Source: Candidatus Omnitrophota bacterium
GTDB lineage: Bacteria > Omnitrophota > Gorgyraeia > Gygaellales > Profunditerraquicolaceae
DNA length: 9,975 bases
Reading direction: 5' to 3'
Assembly: GCA_016938245.1 (NCBI GenBank)
Contig: JAFGUY010000091.1
Coordinates: 1 to 9,975, forward strand
In this document: positions 1 through 7,183 of the stretch, in pieces
Layout of the letters: every line of letters starts with the position of its first letter
Position numbering within the stretch: position 1 is the first letter of the stretch
Notes under the pieces: model-generated
Databases searched by the model: none
Told to the model about the DNA's origin: nothing
The model's input: only the letters and a program-made list of their open reading frames with translations
Translations under genes and position numbers: made by a program

Positions 1-42
1 CTATAAACAGCGCTTGACAGTTGTCTCATTGATAAGAAGAAT

Positions 43-552
43 ATGCGTAAAAAAATAGTCGGTGTAATTGGTGGACATAGCTGTAGTAAGCAAGTGGAGC
101 AATTAGCCCATAATTTAGGCAAAAAACTGGCTAAAGTGGCTGATATACTTATTTCTGGAGGGCTAAGTGGAGTAATGGAGGCGGTTTGTCAAGGTTTTAA
201 GGCTGGCAGAGGCATAACCATAGGCATTATACCGGGTTACCACAAGAAAGACGCCAATAAATTTGTGGACATAGTAATTCCTACAGGTTTAGGCTTAGCT
301 AGGAATGTGCTGGTAGTTAAGAGCGCAGATGCGGTAATTGCCTTGCCTGGCAAGACAGGAACGCTTTCTGAAATAGCTTATTGCCTGCAGTTTGAGATTC
401 CGGTAATATCGCTTAATTCTTGGAATATCCCGGGGGTAATAAAGATCAAAACAGTTGATGAGGCAGTTGCTTTAGTAAAAAATATATTATCCAAAAATAA
501 GGGACAGTCCCTTTCGGGGACAGTCCCTGTTAAGCTACGGAGGATTAAGTAA
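43..552 (+). CDS. LOG/TIGR00725-like Rossmann-fold nucleotide-binding protein
   Basis: A 169-residue protein of the LOG/lysine-decarboxylase-like Rossmann fold, closest in style to the TIGR00725 group. Characterised LOG relatives are nucleoside-5'-monophosphate phosphoribohydrolases, but the substrate here is unknown. Visible motifs are an N-terminal IGGH (about 9-12), GGLSGVMEA (39-47), an Arg in LARN (R87) and LPGKTGTLSE (101-110). R87 and E110 match the conserved Arg and Glu of the family. The usual PGGxGTxxE has Lys in place of the second Gly. The fold appears to end near residue 150; residues 154-162 are encoded by a GGGACAGTCCC repeat pair, so the tail is probably not part of the functional domain. 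ATG 43 is the first start after an in-frame stop at 4-6, with only a weak AAGAAG upstream. Its stop overlaps the carA start by one base, so it is probably cotranscribed with carA. The family call is fairly secure; the function is not. Confidence 0.8.
   Translation: MRKKIVGVIGGHSCSKQVEQLAHNLGKKLAKVADILISGGLSGVMEAVCQGFKAGRGITIGIIPGYHKKDANKFVDIVIPTGLGLARNVLVVKSADAVIALPGKTGTLSEIAYCLQFEIPVISLNSWNIPGVIKIKTVDEAVALVKNILSKNKGQSLSGTVPVKLRRIK
501..528. repeat. Pair of GGGACAGTCCCT palindromic units (REP-like)
   Basis: Two identical 12-base copies (501-512 and 517-528) are separated by TTCG. Each is a near-perfect palindrome (GGGAC-A-GTCCC). The two copies can also pair with each other into a hairpin with two 5-bp arms flanking an A-A mismatch and a 5-base loop. 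The element lies inside the 3' end of the first gene and is translated as GQSLSGTVPV. No T-tract follows, so it does not look like an intrinsic terminator. By analogy with dispersed palindromes in other bacteria it may be a REP-type element, but a single window cannot show that it is dispersed. Confidence 0.75.
539..543 (+). promoter_or_regulatory. carA ribosome binding site
   Basis: GGAGG lies 8 bases before the carA ATG at 552, inside the last codons of the preceding gene. It supports this start and coupled translation across the one-base TAATG overlap. Confidence 0.7.
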
Positions 553-1628
553 TGAAAGCAATTCTTATGCTTGAGGATGGAAAGAGTTTTTTAGGAGAAA
601 CCGAGGGTTTAAAGGGCGAAAGGATCGGAGAAGTAATTATGAATACCGTAGTAGTCGGTTATCAGGAGATGATTACTGACCCGGCAAATGCTGATAAAAT
701 TCTGGTTTTAACTTACCCTTTAATCGGTAATTACGGATGCTCCCCGAAATTTAACGAGTCAGATAATATCTGGCTGGCAGGCTTGGTTATAAAAGAAAAG
801 TCGCGCATATTCTCTAATTGGCAGGCTAAAGAGAGCTTTGATGATTTTGTTAAAAGGCATAATCTCCTTTCTTTATACGCAGTAGATACGCGCACTCTGG
901 CAGTGCATTTAAGGCAAAAGGGTTCCATGCTGGGAATAATTTCTACAAATTGCTTTGAAGCAAAAGAGCTTCTTGCTAAAATCAAGGATTTTAGTAAAAA
1001 CAAACCCCTGGGATTGCTTGCTAAAATTTCTACCGAAAAGAAAAAGCAATTGGGCTTGCCGGGTAAGAAAAAGATTGCGATTTTGGATTTAGGAATAACC
1101 AATAGCATTATCCGTCAGTTAGAATCTTTAGGTTTATCCCTGACTATCCTTCCTTTTAATACAACTGCCGAAGATATCTTAAGGATTAAACCCAAAGGTT
1201 TAATTATTTCCGGCGGGCCGGAAGAGATAACGGAGCTGGAAAAGGTTGCAGAAAATATAAGGCCATTAATCGGCAAGGTGCCTATTTTGGGTATATCTTC
1301 AGGTAATCTGGTTTTGGCTATCGTATTGGGAGTAAAGCTTAATAAATTAAAAACAGGGCATCGGGGAGTAAATTATCCGGTGCAAAGCCCTTGCTCATTT
1401 AAGGGAGAGATTACGGTACAAAACCACGCGTATGTATTAGACCCTGGGTCTTTGCTTAAGATTAAAGGGTTAAAAATAACCAGCTATAATTTAAATGACC
1501 GGACAGTGGAGGAGATAGAAAGCAGAAAACTTAAAATTCTCGGGGTGCAGTATGCGCCTTCTTCCCCGGGGTTTAATGAAGTGCATAACGTATTTAACAG
1601 GTTTATGAAAATGTTAGGGAGGAATTAA
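552..1628 (+). CDS. carA: Carbamoyl-phosphate synthase small subunit, catalytically dead glutaminase
   Basis: CarA normally hydrolyses glutamine and channels ammonia to CarB for carbamoyl phosphate, the precursor of pyrimidines and arginine. The 358-residue length is near normal. The N-terminal CarA domain is well conserved: GYQEMITDP (36-44), TYPLIGNYG (54-62) and DTRTLAVHLRQKG (112-124). The C-terminal class I amidotransferase domain is recognisable but its active site is gone. The usual GICLGHQ is GISSGNL (247-253), which puts Ser249 at the nucleophile position. The usual VQxHPEASPGP is VQYAPSSPGF (332-341), with Ala335 for the catalytic His and Ser337 for the Glu. The SNGPGDP loop is SGGPEEI (220-226). 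The frame is uninterrupted and the changes are substitutions, not frameshifts, so this looks like selected loss of glutaminase with retention of a structural role. The start has a strong Shine-Dalgarno and carB begins 3 bases after the stop. Identity is secure; glutaminase loss is inferred from motif alignment. Confidence 0.95.
   Translation: MKAILMLEDGKSFLGETEGLKGERIGEVIMNTVVVGYQEMITDPANADKILVLTYPLIGNYGCSPKFNESDNIWLAGLVIKEKSRIFSNWQAKESFDDFVKRHNLLSLYAVDTRTLAVHLRQKGSMLGIISTNCFEAKELLAKIKDFSKNKPLGLLAKISTEKKKQLGLPGKKKIAILDLGITNSIIRQLESLGLSLTILPFNTTAEDILRIKPKGLIISGGPEEITELEKVAENIRPLIGKVPILGISSGNLVLAIVLGVKLNKLKTGHRGVNYPVQSPCSFKGEITVQNHAYVLDPGSLLKIKGLKITSYNLNDRTVEEIESRKLKILGVQYAPSSPGFNEVHNVFNRFMKMLGRN
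1616..1623 (+). promoter_or_regulatory. carB ribosome binding site
   Basis: AGGGAGGA, the strongest Shine-Dalgarno in the window, ends 8 bases before the carB ATG at 1632. It lies in the final codons of carA and fixes the carB start. Confidence 0.7.
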
Positions 1629-1631
1629 ATC

Positions 1632-4600
1632 ATGCCGCGCAGAAAAGATATTAAAAAGGTTTTAATGATCGGCTCCGGACCGATTGTAATCGGCCAGGCA
1701 TGCGAGTTTGATTATTCAGGCTCGCAGGCTTGTAAGGCTTTGAGAGAAGAGGGGTATTTTACCATCCTGATTAATTCTAATCCGGCGACCATAATGACTG
1801 ATCCCGGGATGGCAGACGTAACTTATATTGAGCCGCTTACCGTAGAAATGGTGACTAAGATTATCGCTAAAGAGCGTCCGGATGCAATATTGGCGACCTT
1901 GGGTGGCCAGACAGGGTTAAATCTTGCTTTCTTTTTAATGAAGCGGGGGATCTTAAAAAAATACGGGGTCGAGTCTATCGGCGCCTCGGTAAGCGCGATA
2001 TCCTGTGCCGAAGACAGGGAACTCTTTAAAAAGGCAATGCAGGAGATAAGGGTGGATGTTCCTAAAAGCGGCATTGCTACTTCTTTAGAGGAAGGGATGA
2101 AAATAGGTTTATCAATAGGGTTCCCGCTTATCTTAAGGCCGGCCTACACCCTGGGAGGGAGCGGCGGGTCAATTGCTTATAACCGGGAAGAGCTTGAGAA
2201 ATTTTTAGTCAAAGGTTTAGAGACAAGTCCGGTGCACCAGATTCTGGTAGAGCAGTCAATCTTAGGATGGAAAGAGATCGAGTTTGAAGTAATGAGAGAC
2301 GCAAGCGATAATGTAATCATGATCACCTCTATGGAGAATGTTGATCCGATGGGGGTGCATACCGGAGATAGTATTGTTGTCGCACCTGCCCAGACATTAA
2401 CTGCCGAAGAGTATAATAATTTTGTAAATTTATCCAAGCGGATTATCCGGCGTATCGGCGTAACCGGCGGAGGGGCAAATATTCAGTTTGCCCAGAACCC
2501 TAAAAACGGCAATATTGTTATTATTGAAGTTAACCCCAGGCTTTCACGCTCTTCTGCCTTAGCCTCAAAGGCAACGGGTTTTCCTATTGCCCGCGTGGCA
2601 ACCAAGCTGGCTGTCGGCTATACTTTGCCCGAAGTAATGAATCAGATTACAGGAAAGACTACTTCATTCTTTGAGCCGACAGTTGATTACTGCGTATTTA
2701 AGATCTGCCGTTTTACCTTTGAGAAATTCCCTTGTGCCCAAAGAGTACTTAATACTTCAATGAAGGCAGTGGGAGAGGCAATGTCTATCGGAAGAAATTT
2801 TAAAGAGGCGTTTCAAAAAGGAATCCGTTCCATGGAGATATCGCGTTTCGGGTTTGGTTGCGACGGCAAAGATAAGGTTACCGATGAAGAGCTAAAAAAA
2901 TCCAGCAATGGCCTGATTAAGTTAATCCGTGATAAAATCCGAGTCCCCAATGACGAAAGGATTTTTTATATCCGTTACGCGCTTAAGGCTGGTTTATCTG
3001 TTGAAGAGATTTGCAGCCTCTCTAATATTGACCGCTGGTTCGTTGATAATATGAAAGAACTAGTCGAGATAGAAGGGGAGGTATTTAAATGCAGAAATAA
3101 TAAATCTGATGAAGAGATAAAATTACCGTTAGGGTTGTTAAGGAAAGCCAAGGAAAACGGTTTTTCAGACCGCCAGCTTGCTTTTATCTTAAATTCTAAG
3201 GAGGGTAAAGTGCGGGATTTACGTAAGAAGCAAAACATAAAAGCAGTCTATAAATTGGTGGATACTTGTGCCGGAGAGGTCGCAGCTAAACAGCCTTATT
3301 ATTACTCTACTTACGAAACGGCGGATGAGGCAAGGCCAAGTAAGAATAAGAAGGTGATAATTTTAGGGGGCGGGCCTAACCGAATCGGGCAGGGTATTGA
3401 GTTTGATTACTGCTGTTGCCATGCAGCCTATGCCTTAAAAGAAGAAGGTATTGATAGTATTATGGTTAACTGTAACCCCGAGACAGTCTCAACTGATTAT
3501 GATACTTCAGACAGGCTATATTTCGAGCCGCTTACCTTTGAGGATATAATGAATATTATTGAGCTTGAAAAACCTTTTGGGGTTATTGTGCAATTCGGAG
3601 GGCAAACGCCCTTGAATCTGGCAGTATCGCTGCTTAAAGCCGGGGTAAATATTTTAGGTACTTCTGCAGAGAGCATTGATATTGCCGAGGACCGCAAGCG
3701 TTTTAAGCATATGCTGCATAAATTAGGGCTTTTACAGCCGGATAACGGTACTGCTTTTAATTTTGAAGAAGCAAAAGAGGTAGCTAAGAAAATAGGTTAT
3801 CCGGTTTTAGTCAGGCCTTCTTATGTTTTAGGCGGGAGGGCTATGGAGATAGCTTATGATGAAGAGGCTCTGGAAAAATTTATTAAGGATGCGGCTGAAG
3901 TCTCCGGAGAGCACCCGGTATTAATTGATAAGTTCTTAGAGGATGCTATTGAGGTGGATGTGGATTTAATCGGCGATGGCGAGACATTCGTTATCGGAGG
4001 GATTCTAGAACACATTGAATATGCCGGGGTGCATTCGGGGGATGCGGCGATGTCTCTTCCTACATATACGCTTTCTGAGGATAGCCTGCATAAGATACGC
4101 AAAGCAACATATGAGATGGCTAATGAGTTAAGCCTAGTAGGTTTAATGAATATTCAGTATGCAGTTAAGGATGATAAAGTGTATGTGTTAGAGGTCAATC
4201 CAAGGGCGTCCCGGACCATACCTTTTGTCTCCAAGGCTATAGGTGTCCCCTTAGCAGAGATTGCAACTAAGGTTTTATTAGGCAAAAATCTTAAGGATTT
4301 AGGATTTACTAAAGAGATTATACCTAAACATGTGTCGATTAAAGAATCGGTATTCCCCTTCAACCGTTTCCCCGGGGTAGATGTTATTTTAGGGCCGGAG
4401 ATGAAGTCAACCGGAGAGGTAATGGGTATAGATAAAGATTTCGGCCGGGCTTATATTAAAAGCCAGCTTGCCGCAGGCCAGAAACTTCCTAGAAAGGGGA
4501 ATATATTTATTTCTGTGCGGGACAGAGATAAAAGGCAAGTTATCTTTGTTGCTAAGAAACTGGTAGATTTGGGATTTAATATATATGCCAGCACAGGAAC

Positions 4601-4901
4601 AGCTCAAGCATTAGATAAAAGCGGAATTAAGGTAAAGGTTTTGCCTAAGATTGCCGAGGGAAGGCCGAATATACTGGATTTAATGAAGGACGGTAAGGTG
4701 CAGTTGGTAATTAATACTCCTTCGGGAAGGATCCCCCGGCAGGATGAAATAAAAATCCGTTCGCATGTAATCTTGTATAATATACCTTATACTACCAGCA
4801 TCTCTGCCGCCCAGGCAACAGTAAGCGGTATCGAGGTGTTATTAAAAAATGATTTAGAGGTTAAATCTTTGCAGGCATATCATAAAAAAAGAAAGAAATA
4901 A
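1632..4901 (+). CDS. carB: Carbamoyl-phosphate synthase large subunit
   Basis: Makes carbamoyl phosphate from bicarbonate, ammonia and two ATP in the cytoplasm. At 1089 residues it is slightly longer than the E. coli protein (about 1073). It shows the expected duplication. The N-half begins IGSGPIVIGQACEFDYSG (13-30), with the LGGSGGS ATP-grasp loop (174-180) and EVNPRLSRSSAL (299-310). The C-half begins LGGGPNRIGQGIEFDY near 575, with LGGRAME near 730 and EVNPRASR (854-861). Metal and ATP residues Glu299/Asn301/Arg303 and Glu854/Asn856/Arg858 are present, so both active sites look functional. A C-terminal MGS-type allosteric domain (about 955-1089) has STGTA (987-991), PKIAEGRP (1005-1012) and INTP (1027-1030). 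Of the positions recalled as UMP ligands in E. coli, several are kept, but one Thr is Ser987 and another is Pro1030, so UMP inhibition is plausible but unproven. It pairs with the glutaminase-dead CarA just upstream, so free ammonia is the likely nitrogen donor. Confidence 0.98.
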   Translation: MPRRKDIKKVLMIGSGPIVIGQACEFDYSGSQACKALREEGYFTILINSNPATIMTDPGMADVTYIEPLTVEMVTKIIAKERPDAILATLGGQTGLNLAFFLMKRGILKKYGVESIGASVSAISCAEDRELFKKAMQEIRVDVPKSGIATSLEEGMKIGLSIGFPLILRPAYTLGGSGGSIAYNREELEKFLVKGLETSPVHQILVEQSILGWKEIEFEVMRDASDNVIMITSMENVDPMGVHTGDSIVVAPAQTLTAEEYNNFVNLSKRIIRRIGVTGGGANIQFAQNPKNGNIVIIEVNPRLSRSSALASKATGFPIARVATKLAVGYTLPEVMNQITGKTTSFFEPTVDYCVFKICRFTFEKFPCAQRVLNTSMKAVGEAMSIGRNFKEAFQKGIRSMEISRFGFGCDGKDKVTDEELKKSSNGLIKLIRDKIRVPNDERIFYIRYALKAGLSVEEICSLSNIDRWFVDNMKELVEIEGEVFKCRNNKSDEEIKLPLGLLRKAKENGFSDRQLAFILNSKEGKVRDLRKKQNIKAVYKLVDTCAGEVAAKQPYYYSTYETADEARPSKNKKVIILGGGPNRIGQGIEFDYCCCHAAYALKEEGIDSIMVNCNPETVSTDYDTSDRLYFEPLTFEDIMNIIELEKPFGVIVQFGGQTPLNLAVSLLKAGVNILGTSAESIDIAEDRKRFKHMLHKLGLLQPDNGTAFNFEEAKEVAKKIGYPVLVRPSYVLGGRAMEIAYDEEALEKFIKDAAEVSGEHPVLIDKFLEDAIEVDVDLIGDGETFVIGGILEHIEYAGVHSGDAAMSLPTYTLSEDSLHKIRKATYEMANELSLVGLMNIQYAVKDDKVYVLEVNPRASRTIPFVSKAIGVPLAEIATKVLLGKNLKDLGFTKEIIPKHVSIKESVFPFNRFPGVDVILGPEMKSTGEVMGIDKDFGRAYIKSQLAAGQKLPRKGNIFISVRDRDKRQVIFVAKKLVDLGFNIYASTGTAQALDKSGIKVKVLPKIAEGRPNILDLMKDGKVQLVINTPSGRIPRQDEIKIRSHVILYNIPYTTSISAAQATVSGIEVLLKNDLEVKSLQAYHKKRKK

Positions 4902-4903
4902 AG

Positions 4904-5707
4904 ATGCCGGAACTGCCGGAAGTTGAAACTATCAAAAGAGACTTAGAGAAGATAATCGTAGGCAAGAAAATTATTGAGGTATGTGTTTATAATCCTAAGG
5001 TTATCCGTGAGCCGTCATTAAGTGGTTTTAAGCGAGGATTATCCGGAGTAAGGATTAACCGAGTTTTGCGTCGGGCAAAAGTCTTAATTTTGGAATTATC
5101 AAATGGTAAATCCCTGGTTATTCATTTAAAGATGACCGGACAGTTAGTTTATCCGGGTTTGAAGAGTAACGGAGCACGGGTAACTTTCCGACTCTCAAGC
5201 GGAGAGAACCTGGATTTTAATGACCAAAGGCTTTTTACGGAACTTAGGCTTTTGGATGACTGGAGAAAGCTAAAATTTATCCGGGGATTAGTCCCTGAGC
5301 CAAAAGATTTAACTTCTGATGAATTTAAAGATATGCTATCCAATAAAAAAACCAAAATAAAGCCTTTGCTGATGGATCAAAAATTTATCTCCGGGATCGG
5401 CAATCTTTATGCCGCAGAGATTCTATTCCGTGCTAAAATTAATCCGTTACGTAAGGCATGCGAGCTATCCATTAAAGAAAAAGAGGGATTGTTTTGTTCC
5501 ATGCGGGACATTTTAACAGAAGCTATCTATTATGGTGGTTCTTCTGTTGATGATTATGTTAGATTATCCGGTGGAAAAGGAGAATATAAGAAATATCATA
5601 AGGTTTACGCAAGAGAGAATAAACCCTGTTTTATCTGTAAGGCTTTAATAAAAAGGATTGCATTAGGGGGAAGGGGTACTTATTTTTGCCCTAAGTGTCA
5701 GAGATAG
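4904..5707 (+). CDS. mutM: Formamidopyrimidine-DNA glycosylase (Fpg/MutM)
   Basis: Bifunctional base-excision repair enzyme that removes 8-oxoguanine and formamidopyrimidines and cleaves the abasic strand. The 267-residue length is typical. It opens MPELPEVET, giving Pro2, the catalytic N-terminal nucleophile after Met removal, and Glu3. Lys59 in RRAK and the HLKMTGQ segment (74-80) match the conserved N-terminal domain. FISGIGNLYAAEILF forms the helix-two-turn-helix region. The C-terminal zinc finger is complete, with Cys242, Cys245, Cys262 and Cys265 and the conserved Arg257 in GGRGTYFC. The start is fixed by the required PELPE terminus. It sits 2 bases after the carB stop with only weak Shine-Dalgarno-like sequence, so it probably relies on coupling. 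A repair gene between pyrimidine genes has no obvious pathway logic and probably reflects shared housekeeping expression. Confidence 0.97.
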   Translation: MPELPEVETIKRDLEKIIVGKKIIEVCVYNPKVIREPSLSGFKRGLSGVRINRVLRRAKVLILELSNGKSLVIHLKMTGQLVYPGLKSNGARVTFRLSSGENLDFNDQRLFTELRLLDDWRKLKFIRGLVPEPKDLTSDEFKDMLSNKKTKIKPLLMDQKFISGIGNLYAAEILFRAKINPLRKACELSIKEKEGLFCSMRDILTEAIYYGGSSVDDYVRLSGGKGEYKKYHKVYARENKPCFICKALIKRIALGGRGTYFCPKCQR

Positions 5708-5709
5708 AT

Positions 5710-6426
5710 ATGAAGAAACGGCTTAAAATAAACGGCGTAGTTATGTTTTTGGCAACGGTTATCTTAGCAATATTTCCGGCTTTTTTCTTTCGTAAGAATA
5801 CTTCCGGCGCGCTTAATGCGGCTGCGGAGATTTTCGGTATTTCTTTTATATTCCTGGGGCAGTTGATTAGAGTATCCGCGCGCGGGTTTAAGTCTGAAAA
5901 TTCGCGAAATGGCTTTGATTTAATACAATCCGGCCCGTATTCATTAGTCCGTAATCCTATGTATTTGGGAATAATTTTTATCGGCCTAGGGGCTGTGCTT
6001 ATGCTTTTTAAGTTTTGGGTAGTTATCATTTTCCTATGTTTTTTTTCCTTGCGCTATATTTTGTTAATATACAAGGAAGAGAAAAAACTAAAATTATTGT
6101 TTGCTGAAAAATACGCTAACTACTGCAAAGGTGTCCCTCGCCGGATTTTTCCTTCGATGAATGCGCTTTTATACAGGGATATACACGAATACCTGCCTTT
6201 AAAATTCAGGTGGATAAAAAAAGAGGTAGGTTCTATTATCGTAGTTTTAGCCCTAGTTATTTTAATTGAGTCATGGCAAGATCTGCGATATGGCGGTATG
6301 CGGGTTTATTTAAATGAGCTTTCGGGGTTAGCCACAGTTTTTATTTTATTTATATGTTTAGCCGTCTACTTAATCAATTTTACCAATAATTTAAATGCTG
6401 CAGATAAAAGCAAGGATAATCTCTAA
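5710..6426 (+). CDS. Integral-membrane methyltransferase, isoprenylcysteine carboxyl methyltransferase/PEMT-like
   Basis: A hydrophobic 238-residue protein with the signature of the ICMT/phospholipid methyltransferase superfamily: GPYSLVRNPMYLG (75-87), then EEKKL (123-127), a Tyr-rich stretch (YANYC, 135-139) and VPRRIFP (142-148). These mark the SAM-binding C-terminal core of the family; the methyl acceptor cannot be predicted. Likely membrane segments are near 9-27, 39-55, 85-100 and 102-121. Two further hydrophobic segments near 173-188 and 204-223 lie beyond the usual family end at the VPR motif, forming an extra C-terminal membrane module. I chose ATG 5710, two bases after the mutM stop; an in-frame GTG at 5695 would add five residues and overlap mutM, and neither has a good Shine-Dalgarno. 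The 3' end overlaps pyrK by 32 bases. The superfamily call is confident; the specific function is unknown. Confidence 0.85.
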   Translation: MKKRLKINGVVMFLATVILAIFPAFFFRKNTSGALNAAAEIFGISFIFLGQLIRVSARGFKSENSRNGFDLIQSGPYSLVRNPMYLGIIFIGLGAVLMLFKFWVVIIFLCFFSLRYILLIYKEEKKLKLLFAEKYANYCKGVPRRIFPSMNALLYRDIHEYLPLKFRWIKKEVGSIIVVLALVILIESWQDLRYGGMRVYLNELSGLATVFILFICLAVYLINFTNNLNAADKSKDNL

Positions 6427-7183
6427 TAAGAGATGCAAGGGTAATTACCGGCATTGTATTGTTAATGCCAAATCTTTAGCTAAAGCATCTAACCCGGGGC
6501 AGTTTTTGAATATCAGGGTGTCAGACGGGTTAAAACCATTTTTGCGCCGGCCTTTTAGCGTGCATAATATTAACGGTAGTAATTTAGAGATTCTGTATGA
6601 AGTTGCCGGAGAGGGTACAAAATTGCTTGCAGATAAAAATCCGGGAGAGTATTTGGATATAATCGGCCCCTTAGGCCATGGTTTTGACTGCAGGCAGGAG
6701 GCAAACAGGCAAACAATTTTAATCGGAGGCGGCATAGGTATTGCGCCGCTACTTTTTCTATCCAGAAAAATAAAGTCAAAAAATAAAATTGCCTTAATTG
6801 GCGCAAGGACAAAGAGTCAGGTTCTATGCGAAAAAGAGTTTCGGAGTCTGGGATGCGATGTTAAAATAGCTACTGATGATGGTTCTGCAGGTTTTAAGGG
6901 CAGAGTAACAGCTTTATTAAAAAAGGTTTTACAGGCCAACAGGCCAACAGGCCAACAGGTAACCATATACGCTTGCGGGCCGAGGTCTATGCTTAAAGCG
7001 GTTTGTAGCATTGCTATGCAGAATAATATCCCTGCGCAAGTCTCTCTGGAAGAGCATATGAGCTGCGGGATCGGCGCCTGTTTAGGCTGTGTAATTAAAA
7101 CAAGAAAAGGATTGGAGCGGGTTTGTAAGGAAGGCCCGGTTTTTAATAGAGAAGATTTAACCTGGGGCAAAAATGAAAATTAA
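6395..7183 (+). CDS. pyrK: Dihydroorotate dehydrogenase B electron-transfer subunit
   Basis: Passes electrons from the PyrD flavin to NAD+ in the class 1B dihydroorotate dehydrogenase complex. The 262-residue protein has a ferredoxin-reductase-like FAD domain with RRPFS (51-55), GEGTK (72-76) and GPLG (91-94). An NAD-binding half follows, with GGGIGIAPL (111-119) and YACGPRSML (192-200). Four cysteines for a [2Fe-2S] cluster lie in MSCGIGACLGC and RVC (Cys224, 229, 232, 244). All cofactor motifs look intact. ATG 6395 gives the expected N-terminus (MLQIKARIIS) but lies 32 bases inside the upstream methyltransferase gene and has no Shine-Dalgarno, so translation is probably coupled. The end overlaps pyrD by 11 bases. 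An 8-base tandem repeat encodes residues about 179-189, between the NAD-domain motifs. Confidence 0.96.
   Translation: MLQIKARIISNKRCKGNYRHCIVNAKSLAKASNPGQFLNIRVSDGLKPFLRRPFSVHNINGSNLEILYEVAGEGTKLLADKNPGEYLDIIGPLGHGFDCRQEANRQTILIGGGIGIAPLLFLSRKIKSKNKIALIGARTKSQVLCEKEFRSLGCDVKIATDDGSAGFKGRVTALLKKVLQANRPTGQQVTIYACGPRSMLKAVCSIAMQNNIPAQVSLEEHMSCGIGACLGCVIKTRKGLERVCKEGPVFNREDLTWGKNEN
6931..6959. repeat. 8-base tandem repeat inside pyrK (about 3.6 copies)
   Basis: A perfect period-8 run with unit ACAGGCCA spans 29 bases within the pyrK coding region. Because 8 is not a multiple of 3, gaining or losing one unit would shift the frame upstream of the iron-sulfur cysteines. At the present copy number the frame is open and the downstream motifs are intact. 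It encodes a Gln/Asn/Pro-type stretch (QANRPTGQQ) that is probably a surface loop. Confidence 0.9.

Noticed and set aside
14..42. TTGACA (14-19) resembling a -35 box, with AAGAAT 17 bases later.
   Set aside because: The -10 match is weak and abuts the ATG at 43, so a transcript from it would start inside the gene; upstream sequence is missing.
2..58. An open frame that could be the last 18 codons of an upstream gene overlapping the first gene.
   Set aside because: Too short to identify, and the other frames also close here; no motif supports any choice.
501..528. The palindrome pair as an intrinsic terminator before carA.
   Set aside because: No T-tract follows, it lies within an open reading frame, and the carA ribosome binding site follows immediately, consistent with read-through.
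5695..5709. GTG at 5695 as the start of the membrane methyltransferase.
   Set aside because: It would overlap the mutM zinc-finger end, has no Shine-Dalgarno, and ATG 5710 lies two bases after the mutM stop, in line with neighbouring gene spacing. It cannot be excluded.
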